A DNA stretch of 64,000 nucleotides from Pseudomonadota bacterium (lineage in GTDB: Bacteria > Pseudomonadota > Alphaproteobacteria > Azospirillales > Azospirillaceae). Made by a program: the position numbers and the translations under genes. Positions within the stretch are counted from its first letter, which is position 1. The number at the start of each line of letters is the position of its first letter. Below are positions 25,380 through 35,122 of this stretch, in pieces. Below the pieces are notes generated by a model, which saw only the letters and a program-made list of their open reading frames with translations, did no database searches and was not told the DNA's origin. Where the stretch lies: NCBI GenBank assembly GCA_023423695.1, contig JAFAFA010000027.1:1-64000 (forward strand), written 5' to 3'.

Positions 25380-25913
25380 ATGGCGCAAGGCCCCCAGATG
25401 CAGAACGGACAAGTGACGAATGGACCGGGATCCGACATCGGCTGGGCCGATACGGTGCGGTTCCGCCTTCCGCCGGGCTGGGCTGTCGATGTGGAGGAGC
25501 ATGAGGGCCAGTCCGTCGGCACCTTCCGGCCGCCGCCTCCGGCCGCCGGCGTTCTGCGGCTGGTGACCGACCGGGTGACGCCGCGGCCGGACTCCGGCGG
25601 CGCGGCCGGCACCCTGCAGGAGATGGCCCTGCGCTTCGTCAGGCCGCAGGATCAGCGCGCCGGCGACCGGACCGTCGAAAGCCGTGCCGACGGCGCGGTG
25701 ATCGCCCAGGCGATGATGCGGACAGAAGAGGACGGCCGGGCCGAGACCCATTACCTGTGGCTGGTCGGCGCGGAACGCGCGGAAGCGTCCGGAACGGTGG
25801 CGGCGGTCGCGATGTTCAGTTTCGCGCTGCCCGCCCTGATGGATGGCGACGACTCCTGCGCCGAAATGTTGGGCCGGATCGACGACGCCATACGCAGCGC
25901 GGAAATACTGTAG
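25380..25913 (+). CDS. Hypothetical protein, 177 residues
   Basis: A soluble-looking protein with a GGAGGGAGCG ribosome site immediately before the ATG at 25380. It starts with a polar leader, then WADTVRFRLPPGWAVDVEEHEG, which resembles the opening of PsbP/DUF1795-like lipid-binding folds, but I do not assign it to a family. It is acidic and has no membrane segment or signal peptide. It is transcribed alone between the deacetylase gene and the small protein at 25953-26156, with which it converges. Confidence 0.6.
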   Translation: MAQGPQMQNGQVTNGPGSDIGWADTVRFRLPPGWAVDVEEHEGQSVGTFRPPPPAAGVLRLVTDRVTPRPDSGGAAGTLQEMALRFVRPQDQRAGDRTVESRADGAVIAQAMMRTEEDGRAETHYLWLVGAERAEASGTVAAVAMFSFALPALMDGDDSCAEMLGRIDDAIRSAEIL

Positions 25914-25952
25914 ATCCTGGCGGCTGCCCCGCCCGAAACGCCGGTATGCCGG

Positions 25953-26156
25953 TCAGCAGTGGCCGGCGCCGGTGGCCATGAGCGCCTTCAAGCGGACGGA
26001 CTTCGGATCGTGGGCGACCGCCGCCTCTTCCGCGGCCAGGGCGGCGAGGCTGATGAAGCGCGCGAGGTCGTCCAGATCGCAACGCGTCGCGTCGCTCATC
26101 AGGCTGTCCAGGCAGGACTTGATGGCCAGGGCCACATCGCGTCGTTCGTCCATCAT
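25953..26156 (-). CDS. Hypothetical protein, 67 residues
   Basis: A small soluble protein, MMDERRDVALAIKSCLDSLM at the N-terminus, mostly helical and rich in Ala and Leu, ending GAGHC. The start at 26156 has AAAGGGAAGCG upstream. I recognise no domain. Its promoter would lie in the AT-rich region shared with dnaK. Coding is supported by the ribosome site and codon use like its neighbours. Confidence 0.55.
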   Translation of the reverse strand: MMDERRDVALAIKSCLDSLMSDATRCDLDDLARFISLAALAAEEAAVAHDPKSVRLKALMATGAGHC

Positions 26157-26398
26157 CGCGCTTCCCTTTCGCACCTGTGTGACCAGCTTTGCATGGAACC
26201 GCATGCCATGGTGGCCGCGACGGAAGCGTCGCCGGCCCGACCCCTTGCGGTCATCCCCGATAACGCAAAGGAGATAGCATATTCCCTTTGTGGTTTCACT
26301 AATAGATTTGCATTTCCATGAATAATCACAGCAACCTCGAATTGACTGGAAGCAGATTTGCACGCCATTGCTTGTTAATGAAAGGTTAACTTCAGAAG

Positions 26399-26418
26399 AT
26401 GGTTCATGATCGAACCAT
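26399..26418. promoter_or_regulatory. Palindrome ATGGTTC-N6-GAACCAT upstream of dnaK
   Basis: A perfect 7-bp inverted repeat with a 6-bp spacer. It belongs to a group of dyads in the AT-rich intergenic stretch between the 67-residue gene and dnaK; another is GTTAA-N7-TTAAC at 26374-26390. A protein-binding site is inferred from symmetry alone. Confidence 0.4.
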
Positions 26419-26459
26419 TATTCACTTGTAACGCTTGTGACGAGTTGAATCAGATGCGT

Positions 26460-26506
26460 TGAATATCGGGATATTCATCTTTGTGGATTTGAATACACCG
26501 GTATTC
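26460..26506. promoter_or_regulatory. Two related palindromic operator candidates 30 bp apart
   Basis: GAATATCGGGATATTC (26461-26476, extendable by one T-A pair each side) and GAATACACCGGTATTC (26491-26506) share GAATA-N6-TATTC. Their centres are 30 bp apart, about three helical turns, so two dimers would bind the same face. This is the pattern of a cooperative operator about 290 bp upstream of dnaK. No CIRCE element is present, so the regulator is unknown. Confidence 0.5.
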
Positions 26507-26600
26507 TACTGACACGGGACGCGGATCGGCAACGCCTGCGGGAAGGACGTAACCGCAGCGTTTTTTCCCCTCTTTTGCAGGCCGAAAGGCGCGCCACCCT

Positions 26601-26629
26601 GTTGCAGCCCGAAACGGCTCCGCCTATAT
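26601..26629 (+). promoter_or_regulatory. Possible sigma-32-type promoter of dnaK
   Basis: GTTG (26601-26604) and CCTATAT (26623-26629) with 18 bp between resemble the alphaproteobacterial RpoH consensus CTTG-N17/18-CYTATNT except for the first base. Transcription would start roughly 140 bp before the dnaK ATG. Confidence 0.35.
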
Positions 26630-26778
26630 CTCCGCCAGCACGGGCCGGACCTCATGGATCAGACCTCCATGGGCCAGACCCTCAAGCGCTCCACCGACGT
26701 TTCACCGACCCAATGGGGATCGCGGCGGTGCCGGACCAGACGGGCCGCCACGCATCTGCCGAACGAAAGAGGCTGAAC

Positions 26779-28695
<1,917 letters not shown>

Positions 28696-28741
28696 GGCTC
28701 GGCCAGCTTCTTTTTGATACGGATCTGACGCGAGCATCGAT

Positions 28742-28770
28742 GGCCCGCCGCCTTTCCCCGGCGGCGGGCC
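28742..28770 (+). terminator. Hairpin between dnaK and dnaJ
   Basis: An 11-bp perfect GC stem (GGCCCGCCGCC with GGCGGCGGGCC, loop of 7) starts about 47 bp after the dnaK stop. It lacks a T-run, so it is more likely an attenuating or mRNA-stabilising hairpin that sets the dnaK:dnaJ ratio than a full terminator. Confidence 0.6.
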
Positions 28771-28845
28771 TTCGGTATGCTGGGCTCAGGCTCCGGCACG
28801 ACGCGGACAGTTTGGACCAGAACGACTCAAAGGCGGTCGGCCCCC

Positions 28846-29994
28846 ATGGCGAAACAGGATTATTACGAGCTGCTCGGTGTGGCGAAGAACGCCAGCGCGG
28901 ATGAGCTGAAAAAGGCTTATCGCAAGATGGCGATGCAGTACCACCCGGACCGCAACCAGGGTGACAAGGACGCCGAGCAGAAGTTCAAGGAAATCAGCGA
29001 AGCGTATGACGTCCTGAAGGACGATCAGAAGCGCGCGGCCTACGACCGGTTCGGCCACGCCGCCTTCGAGAACGGCCGTGGTCCGGGCGCGGGCGCCGGG
29101 GCCGGCGGCTTCAACTTCGACTTCGGCGGCGGTGGCGGCTTCGCCGACATCTTCGACGAGATGTTCGGGGAGTTCATGGGCGGGCGCCGCGGCGGCGGTG
29201 CGTCCGGCCGCGGCCAGGATCTGCGCTACAATCTGGAGATCGGGCTGGAGGAGGCCTTCAAGGGCACCCAGACCACCATCCGCGTGCCCACCACCGTGCA
29301 GTGCGACGGCTGCAACGGCTCCGGTGCCGCGGCGGGGACCCAGCCGATCACCTGCCCGACCTGCCAGGGCCACGGCAAGGTGCGGGCGCAGCAGGGCTTC
29401 TTCACCATCGAGCGGACCTGCCCCGGCTGCCACGGCGCCGGCAAGGTCATCAAGGACGCCTGCAAGAACTGCGGCGGCTCCGGCCGTCTGCGCAAGGAAA
29501 AGACCCTGCAGGTCAACATCCCCGCCGGCGTCGAGGACGGCACCCGCATCCGTCTGGCGGGGGAGGGCGAAGCAGGATTGCGCGGGGCGCCGGCCGGCGA
29601 CCTCTACATCTTCCTGGCCATCGGGCCGCACCCGATCTTCCAGCGCGACGGCGCCAACATCCACTGCCGGGTGCCGATCCCGATGACCACGGCGGCGCTC
29701 GGCGGCTCGGTGGAGGTTCCGACCATCGACGGTACCCGCACCAAGGTGACGGTGCCGCCGGGCACCCAGTCCGGCCACCAGTTCCGCATCAAGGGCAAGG
29801 GCATGTCGGTGCTGCGCAGCGCCCAGCGCGGCGACATGTACATCCAGGCGGTGGTGGAGACGCCGGTGAACCTCACCAAGCGCCAGCAGGAACTGCTGCG
29901 CGAGTTCGAGGGCGCCGCCAAAGAAGGGTCGAATCCGCAGTCGGAAGGCTTCTTCGCCAAGGTGAAGGAGCTTTGGGAAGACCTCAAGGACTGA
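28846..29994 (+). CDS. dnaJ: Molecular chaperone DnaJ (Hsp40)
   Basis: A 382-residue type I co-chaperone that stimulates DnaK ATPase. J domain residues ~4-70 include the HPD motif (MQYHPDRNQGD); a Gly/Phe-rich linker follows (GAGAGAGGFNFDFGGGGG), then four zinc-binding repeats CDGCNGSG, CPTCQGHG, CPGCHGAG and CKNCGGSG, and the C-terminal substrate domains. All key residues are present. The start has no strong Shine-Dalgarno but fits the family N-terminus. Confidence 0.97.
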   Translation: MAKQDYYELLGVAKNASADELKKAYRKMAMQYHPDRNQGDKDAEQKFKEISEAYDVLKDDQKRAAYDRFGHAAFENGRGPGAGAGAGGFNFDFGGGGGFADIFDEMFGEFMGGRRGGGASGRGQDLRYNLEIGLEEAFKGTQTTIRVPTTVQCDGCNGSGAAAGTQPITCPTCQGHGKVRAQQGFFTIERTCPGCHGAGKVIKDACKNCGGSGRLRKEKTLQVNIPAGVEDGTRIRLAGEGEAGLRGAPAGDLYIFLAIGPHPIFQRDGANIHCRVPIPMTTAALGGSVEVPTIDGTRTKVTVPPGTQSGHQFRIKGKGMSVLRSAQRGDMYIQAVVETPVNLTKRQQELLREFEGAAKEGSNPQSEGFFAKVKELWEDLKD

Positions 29995-30029
29995 GGGGCC
30001 TTTCCGCCCTCCGGAACGGTCATTGTGAG

Positions 30030-30067
30030 CGGGCGGCGTGTCGGTGACGCGCCGCCCGTTACTTTTT
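30030..30067 (+). terminator. Rho-independent terminator after dnaJ
   Basis: Stem CGGGCGGCG (30030-30038) with CGCCGCCCG (30050-30058), 11-base loop, followed by TTACTTTTT. It lies 36 bp after the dnaJ stop. Confidence 0.75.
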
Positions 30068-30188
30068 GTCGCATCGCCGGCGCTTTCCGTACTTTCGCTA
30101 GGCCGAAACGCCATTTTCACGCGAAAGCCGTTGAAGGGATGGTCATGCGCGTGTAATCACCCAGCATGGCTAACTCTTTGGCGACATG

Positions 30189-30204
30189 CCCGGCTGAAGC
30201 CGGG
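30189..30204 (+). promoter_or_regulatory. Hairpin just upstream of the diguanylate cyclase start
   Basis: Perfect 7-bp stem CCCGGCT-GA-AGCCGGG with a two-base loop, 14 bases before the ATG at 30218 and next to its purine-rich ribosome site. It may restrain translation; this is inference. Confidence 0.3.
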
Positions 30205-30217
30205 GGCAGGCGGCTGC

Positions 30218-31408
30218 ATGCGGGTTGACAGGCTCCTCGCTGCCCTGGTCGACGCCTTCGTCCGCGGCGACGAACTGCCCACGCTGATCCATCCGGCCAA
30301 CCACACGCCCATCCTGCAGCGGCGGCGCGCCGCGATGATCCAGTCGCGCGTGCGGATGGTGGCGCTGATCTTCGGCATCCTGACCCCGCTGTGGATCGCC
30401 ATCGACGTGACCGTCTTCGAATGGTCGCTGGCGATCTGGCTGATCATCCTGCGCCTGACCGCCAGCGCCGCCTTCCTGGTGCTCGCCTTCGACCGCCGGT
30501 CGTGCGAAGACATGACCTGCGCCTGGTGGCGGCTGGCGGCGCTGCTGGCGATCCCGACGCTGTTCTTCGCCATTTCGCACCCGCTGCTGTGCAACGAGGG
30601 CGTCGACGACCTGCGGATCGCCGTCAGTGCCGGCTACGGCTATCTGCCCTTCGTCATGGTGGCGGGTCTCAGCGTCTTTCCGCTGACCGCCCTGGAAGGC
30701 GCCCTGTTCGCCGCCCCGATGCTCGGCGCTCATCTGGCCGCCGGCTTCTACGGGTCGCTGGTGATGCCGTTCCCCTCCTACATCAGCGCGCTGTGGCTGC
30801 TGGCGCTGATCGCGGTGGTGGCGACGCTGGCGGCGATCAGCCAGTTGCATTTCATGGTCGCCCTGCTGGAGCAGGCGGCGCACGACGCGCTGACCGGCGC
30901 CTTTTCCCGCCGCATCGGCGAGGAGTTGCTGAAACTCCAGGTCGCCCATGCCGAGCGGACGTCGCAGCCGCTGACGGTGATCTTCGTCGACCTGGACGAT
31001 TTCAAGGCGGTCAACGACCGCTTTGGCCATGAAGAGGGCGACCGCGTCCTGCGCCATGCCGCCAACACCATCCGCAGCCTGCTGCGCCAGTCCGATGCGC
31101 TGGTCCGCTGGGGCGGGGAGGAATTCCTGATCGTCATGCCCGACACCCCGCTGGACGGCGCCATGATCGCGGTGGAACGGATGCGCCGTGCCGGTTTCGG
31201 CAAACGGCCGGACGGCAGCCTGCAGACGGCCAGCATCGGCATCGCCGAACAGGCGGCCGACCACCCCGCCGATTGGGAAGCCCTGGTGGAACTGGCCGAC
31301 CAGCGCATGTACCGCGCCAAGCAGGACGGCAAGAACCGGGTGATCGGACCGGGTGACGGCATCAAGGCGGACTCCGGCCCCCAGCCCTGGGATGGCATCG
31401 TCGCCTAG
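30218..31408 (+). CDS. Membrane-anchored diguanylate cyclase (GGDEF)
   Basis: A 396-residue protein with an N-terminal region of about six hydrophobic helices (residues ~45-220), then a GGDEF domain. The active-site loop is WGGEEFLIV, and the inhibitory I-site RQSD stands five residues upstream of it, so c-di-GMP synthesis with product inhibition is expected. The sensor region is a MASE-like membrane block; I do not assign its class. A CCCGGCT/AGCCGGG hairpin (30189-30204) ends 14 bp before the ATG. Confidence 0.92.
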   Translation: MRVDRLLAALVDAFVRGDELPTLIHPANHTPILQRRRAAMIQSRVRMVALIFGILTPLWIAIDVTVFEWSLAIWLIILRLTASAAFLVLAFDRRSCEDMTCAWWRLAALLAIPTLFFAISHPLLCNEGVDDLRIAVSAGYGYLPFVMVAGLSVFPLTALEGALFAAPMLGAHLAAGFYGSLVMPFPSYISALWLLALIAVVATLAAISQLHFMVALLEQAAHDALTGAFSRRIGEELLKLQVAHAERTSQPLTVIFVDLDDFKAVNDRFGHEEGDRVLRHAANTIRSLLRQSDALVRWGGEEFLIVMPDTPLDGAMIAVERMRRAGFGKRPDGSLQTASIGIAEQAADHPADWEALVELADQRMYRAKQDGKNRVIGPGDGIKADSGPQPWDGIVA

Positions 31409-31947
31409 GCCGTGTCCAGCGGATACTCCCGCAGAGCCTCATACACCGCCCCGCCGTTGCCGAGATGGCTGCGGTAGAGCGTGACATGCTCCACCGGCAT
31501 CGGTCCGGCGCGGAACAGACCGCGGTCGGACAGGAAGCGGCCGATGCGGTCGGCCGGTGCGTCCTTCAGCCGGGCCAGCGTGATGTGGGGGGAGAATTTC
31601 CGCTCCTCCGCCGGCAGTCCACAGCGGACGAGAGCGGATTCGACCTTGGCCTGCAGATGGGCCAGCGCCTCGCTGCGCTCCACCCCCGCCCACAGAACCC
31701 GCGCCCGGCGCGCGCTGCCGAACACGCCGACCCCGTCGAGGATAAGCGGAAAGGCCGGCGCCCGGACCTCCGCCAGCGCGGCGTCGATGTCCATCGCCTG
31801 ATCCTCCGGCACCTCGCCGATGAAGCGCAGGGTGAGGTGCAGGTTCTCGGGCTCGGTCCAGCGCGCGCCGGGCACCCCGCCGGCCAGCCCGGCCAGCCGC
31901 CGGCGAATTTCCTCCGTCAGGTCGAGGGCGACGAACAGGCGGAGCAT
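31405..31947 (-). CDS. thpR: RNA 2',3'-cyclic phosphodiesterase (ThpR/LigT)
   Basis: A 180-residue 2H-phosphoesterase that opens 2',3'-cyclic RNA ends. It shows the paired signature HLTLRFIGEV (residues ~42-51) and HITLARLKDA (~128-137), whose two His-x-Thr motifs form the active site. It starts MLRLFVALDLTEE. The stop at 31405 overlaps the end of the convergent diguanylate cyclase gene by four bases. Confidence 0.93.
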   Translation of the reverse strand: MLRLFVALDLTEEIRRRLAGLAGGVPGARWTEPENLHLTLRFIGEVPEDQAMDIDAALAEVRAPAFPLILDGVGVFGSARRARVLWAGVERSEALAHLQAKVESALVRCGLPAEERKFSPHITLARLKDAPADRIGRFLSDRGLFRAGPMPVEHVTLYRSHLGNGGAVYEALREYPLDTA

Positions 31948-31977
31948 GGGGCACCTCCATGTATCGGCGGAGTTAGA

Positions 31978-32140
31978 CCCCCACCTATCCTCCCCCGCTC
32001 TCAGCGGACCTACGGTCCGCCTGCCGCGTCAGCACAAAGCGAAGCTTTGTGCGAGAGCTGGGCGGGGGAGGGACTGCGGCTGAACGTCGACAAAGATCCA
32101 TTTCCCTCCCCTGCGAAGCGGGGGAGGGTCAGGGTGGGGG
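31978..32140 (+). repeat. Composite palindromic repeat, copy 1 (83-bp identical core at 31989-32071)
   Basis: A structured element bounded by CCCCCACCTA and GGTGGGGG. The core 31989-32071 contains nested stems: GCGGACC-TAC-GGTCCGC (32004-32020), GCACAAAGC-GAA-GCTTTGTGC (32032-32052), and an outer CCTCCCCCGC...GCGGGGGAGG pairing. The same 83 bases occur inverted at 40406-40488 with no mismatch. It fills the gap between thpR and the aldo/keto reductase gene. Confidence 0.85.
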
Positions 32141-32157
32141 CAATTGCGGCCGGCGCT

Positions 32158-33201
32158 TTACGGACACGGATCCGGCATGCGGTTGTGCACGGCGTCGATC
32201 TCCGCCAGCACCTCCGGCGACAGGGTCAGGCCGATGGAGTCGATGTTGGAGATCAGCGTCTCCATCGTCGTCGCCCCGATCAGGGACGAGGTGACGAAGG
32301 GTTGCTGCAGGGTAAAGGCGATGGCCATCTGGTTGGGCGCCAAGCCATGGCGACGGGCGATGTCCAGATAGGCTTCCGTCGCGGCATCGGCGTTGACCGT
32401 GGTGTAGCGCGACGGCCGGTGGTCGAGCGCGCGGCGGCTGCCCGGCGGGATCGCGCCGTTCAGGTACTTGCCGGTCAGCGTGCCGGCGGCCAGCGGTGAA
32501 TAGGCCAGCAGCCCGACATCCTCGCGCAGAGCCATCTCCGACAGCCCGTTCTCAAAGGTCCGGTTCAGCAGGTTGTAGGCGTTCTGGATCGAGGCGACGC
32601 GCGGCAGGCCGGCGACCTCGGCAGCGCGCAGGTAGCGCATCACGCCCCAGGGGCTTTCGTTCGACAGGCCGACATGGCGGATCTTGCCGGCCTGGACCAA
32701 TTCGGCCAGCGCCGCCAGCGTCTCCTCGATCGGCACGCCGTCATGCTGCGGTTTGTGCTGGTAGGTGCGGACACCGAAGCGGTTGGTCACGCGGTCGGGC
32801 CAGTGGAGTTGGTAGAGGTCGATGTAGTCGGTCTTCAGCCGCGACAGGCTGGCCTCGACCGCCGCGAAGAGGTTGGCGCGGTCCAGCCGCGACTTGCCAT
32901 CGCGTATCCAGCCGAAGCCGCCGGCCGGCGCGCCGATGATCTTGCTGGCGAGGATCACCCGGTCGCGCTTGCCGCGCGATTGGAACCAGCTGCCGATCAC
33001 CTCCTCCGTCTTGCCATAGGTGTCGGCGGTGGGCGGGATGGCGTACATCTCCGCCGTGTCCCAGAAGTTGATGCCGCGGTCGAGCGCGGCGTCCATCTGG
33101 GCATGGCCTTCGGCCTCGGTGTTCTGGCGGCCCCAGGTCATGGTGCCCAGGCCGATGGCGCTGACCGACAGGCCGGTTCGGCCGAGCGGACGATACTGCA
33201 T
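32158..33201 (-). CDS. Aldo/keto reductase (Tas-like)
   Basis: A 347-residue NADP(H)-dependent TIM-barrel oxidoreductase. It starts MQYRPLGRTGLSVSAIGLGTM, with the catalytic Tyr in DTAEMYAIPP and Lys in ILASKII, then DYIDLYQLHWPDR and the late NADP-binding PGSRRALDHRPSRY with ATTMETLISNI. The length and TWG start match E. coli Tas and its relatives; the substrate is unknown. It is preceded 28 bp upstream by the FIST gene on the same strand. Confidence 0.9.
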   Translation of the reverse strand: MQYRPLGRTGLSVSAIGLGTMTWGRQNTEAEGHAQMDAALDRGINFWDTAEMYAIPPTADTYGKTEEVIGSWFQSRGKRDRVILASKIIGAPAGGFGWIRDGKSRLDRANLFAAVEASLSRLKTDYIDLYQLHWPDRVTNRFGVRTYQHKPQHDGVPIEETLAALAELVQAGKIRHVGLSNESPWGVMRYLRAAEVAGLPRVASIQNAYNLLNRTFENGLSEMALREDVGLLAYSPLAAGTLTGKYLNGAIPPGSRRALDHRPSRYTTVNADAATEAYLDIARRHGLAPNQMAIAFTLQQPFVTSSLIGATTMETLISNIDSIGLTLSPEVLAEIDAVHNRMPDPCP

Positions 33202-33229
33202 CCGGAACGTTCCTTATTCGAAATGATCT

Positions 33230-34381
33230 TTACAGAAAGAGTGTCAACACGCCGGTGTAGCCATAGAGCCGGTTGTGCGATACCTCGCCCGACGCGAAGA
33301 AACCCGTCAGCGGGATGTCGCCGAAGGTCTCGCGGATCATCGACAGCTCGGCATCGGCGGTGCCGAACAGGCTGGGACCACGGGCGATGCAGCTGACATA
33401 CACCGCCCCCTTCGGCGTCACCTTCACCCGTTTCTTGAGGCTGTCCAGCATCCGGCGCATGTCGGAGGCGGCGGTTTCGGGATCGCGGCGGGTGAACATC
33501 ACGGACTGGCCGGTGGTGACCCGGTCCGCGATGGAGATCCAGCCGGCGCGCGGATCGATGGCGATCAGGTCGCGGACCAGATAGTCCTGGGTGTCGGACC
33601 CGGCGATGGGCAGCCCGGCGCAGATCAGCCCGGACACCTGCCGCAGGTCGGCGGCAAGCTCCGGACCGATGTCCTCCTTGAAGACGTCCAGCGCCGGGCG
33701 GCCGTCGATCTCCAGGATCACGTTGTCGTCGCTGGCGGTGACGGTGCGTGTCGGCCCGATGGGGCGGCAGCCCTGGGTCAGGGCGGTGGCGACCGGCAGG
33801 TTCGGCGCGAACAGCACCCCCGACACGCCACCATCGGTGACCGGATCGGCATCCTCGGCCCCGGCGGCGATCTGCGGGAACTCCCCGCGCGAGGCGGTCA
33901 GGCCACCGACCAGGAAGACGCCGGCCTCCTCCGACAGGCGGGATACCAGTCCGGCCATGTCGGCATGATGCGGATCGACATGGACCAGCGCCAGCGCCGC
34001 ACCATGCTTGTCCAGCCAGCCGCCGGCACTGTGGCGCAGCGGTTCCAGACCGTCGGTCAGGGTGGGGAACAGGCGGAAGCTGTCCTCCGGCAGGCGGGCG
34101 GCCATGATCGCCAAGCCCGGCTCGTCGAACAGGGCCTCGCCATTCGCCATGACGCCGATGCCGGCAGTGCCGACCCAATGGCGGATGCCGGTGACGCCGC
34201 GCAGCAGGGTGACGATGCTGGTCGCATGTTCCGCCAGCCCGTCGGTCAGGTAGAGGAAGCCCAGGTTGCAGCCGGCGACCGGCCCCAGCCGGTCCAGGCA
34301 GGCCTTGACCGTCGGCCCCCACTCCGCCCCGGCGGCGCAGGCGGCGTGAAAGCGGGTGTCGCTGTCCAGGGTAACGGTCAT
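33230..34381 (-). CDS. FIST-domain protein (FIST N and C domains)
   Basis: A 383-residue stand-alone FIST protein (F-box and intracellular signal transduction), a predicted small-ligand sensor domain, possibly for amino acids. The FIST_N part includes NLGFLYLTDGL and VGTAGIGVMANGEALFDEPG; the FIST_C part includes ISIADRV and SCIARGPSLFGTADAELSMI and GFFASGEVSHNRLYGYTGVL. It is not fused to a kinase, cyclase or chemoreceptor, so a partner protein should exist. The start at 34381 is immediately downstream of the arylesterase stop. Confidence 0.88.
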   Translation of the reverse strand: MTVTLDSDTRFHAACAAGAEWGPTVKACLDRLGPVAGCNLGFLYLTDGLAEHATSIVTLLRGVTGIRHWVGTAGIGVMANGEALFDEPGLAIMAARLPEDSFRLFPTLTDGLEPLRHSAGGWLDKHGAALALVHVDPHHADMAGLVSRLSEEAGVFLVGGLTASRGEFPQIAAGAEDADPVTDGGVSGVLFAPNLPVATALTQGCRPIGPTRTVTASDDNVILEIDGRPALDVFKEDIGPELAADLRQVSGLICAGLPIAGSDTQDYLVRDLIAIDPRAGWISIADRVTTGQSVMFTRRDPETAASDMRRMLDSLKKRVKVTPKGAVYVSCIARGPSLFGTADAELSMIRETFGDIPLTGFFASGEVSHNRLYGYTGVLTLFL

Positions 34382-34387
34382 GATGGG

Positions 34388-35122
34388 TCAGCCTCCGGGT
34401 TTTTCGGTGGTCTTCTGGATTTGCGGCAGGCCGTCGAGCAGGGCGGTGACGGAGGGCAGGATACGCTCCACGATGGTCGCCACGCCCTGGGCATTGGGAT
34501 GCAGCCCGTCCTGCTGGATCAGTGACCGTTCCAGCGCCACCCCGTCGAGGAAGAAGGGGTAGAGCGGCAGATCATAGGTCTTCGCAAGGTCGGGATAGAT
34601 GGCGTTGAACTTGTCGGTGTAAGGCTTGCCCAAGCTGGGAGAGGCGTACATGCCGGCCAGCAGCGTCGGAATCCTGCGTTCCTTCAGCGTCTTCAGGATG
34701 GCGTCGAGGTTGTCCTTCGCCTGTCCGGGATCGAGGCCGCGCAGCATGTCGTTGGCCCCCAGCTCGACGATGGCGGCGTCCGGCTTGTCGGCCAGCGCCC
34801 AGTCCAGCCGTGCCCTGCCGCCGGCGGTGGTGTCGCCCGACACGCCGGCATTGATGACGGTGACGCTGTAACCCTTGTCGGCCAGCGCCTTTTCCAACTG
34901 GCGGGTGAAGCCCTGCGGTTCCGGCAACCCGTAGCCGGCGGTCAGGCTGTCGCCCAGCGCCAGAAGCTTCACCGGCTGCGCGGCGTCGGCGCGGGTCGGA
35001 ACGGTCATCGATACCCCTGACGCGAATACGAAGGCGAGCGCAGCGCCGATGGCGCCCATGTTGAAAGCCCGGCGGGTCGAGCCATATGGCGATGGTCCGT
35101 TCCGCTTGTGCGAGAGTCGCAT
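34388..35122 (-). CDS. tesA: Arylesterase / lysophospholipase L1-type SGNH hydrolase (TesA)
   Basis: A 244-residue exported GDSL/SGNH hydrolase. Catalytic blocks: GDSLTAGYG (Ser), INAGVSGDTTAGG (Gly), LGANDMLRG (Asn), and DGLHPN with the Asp-His pair. The long start at 35122 gives an N-terminus with a twin-arginine-like motif STRRAFNMGAIG before a hydrophobic stretch and TRADAAQ, suggesting Tat export; an ATG at 35059 would give an ordinary signal peptide. It is divergent from the ABC transporter gene, and tesA-ybbA-ybbP is a well-known cluster. Confidence 0.88.
   Translation of the reverse strand: MRLSHKRNGPSPYGSTRRAFNMGAIGAALAFVFASGVSMTVPTRADAAQPVKLLALGDSLTAGYGLPEPQGFTRQLEKALADKGYSVTVINAGVSGDTTAGGRARLDWALADKPDAAIVELGANDMLRGLDPGQAKDNLDAILKTLKERRIPTLLAGMYASPSLGKPYTDKFNAIYPDLAKTYDLPLYPFFLDGVALERSLIQQDGLHPNAQGVATIVERILPSVTALLDGLPQIQKTTEKPGG

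Noticed and set aside
26157..26778. CIRCE element (TTAGCACTC-N9-GAGTGCTAA) before dnaK
   Set aside because: Not present; the palindromes here have different arms.
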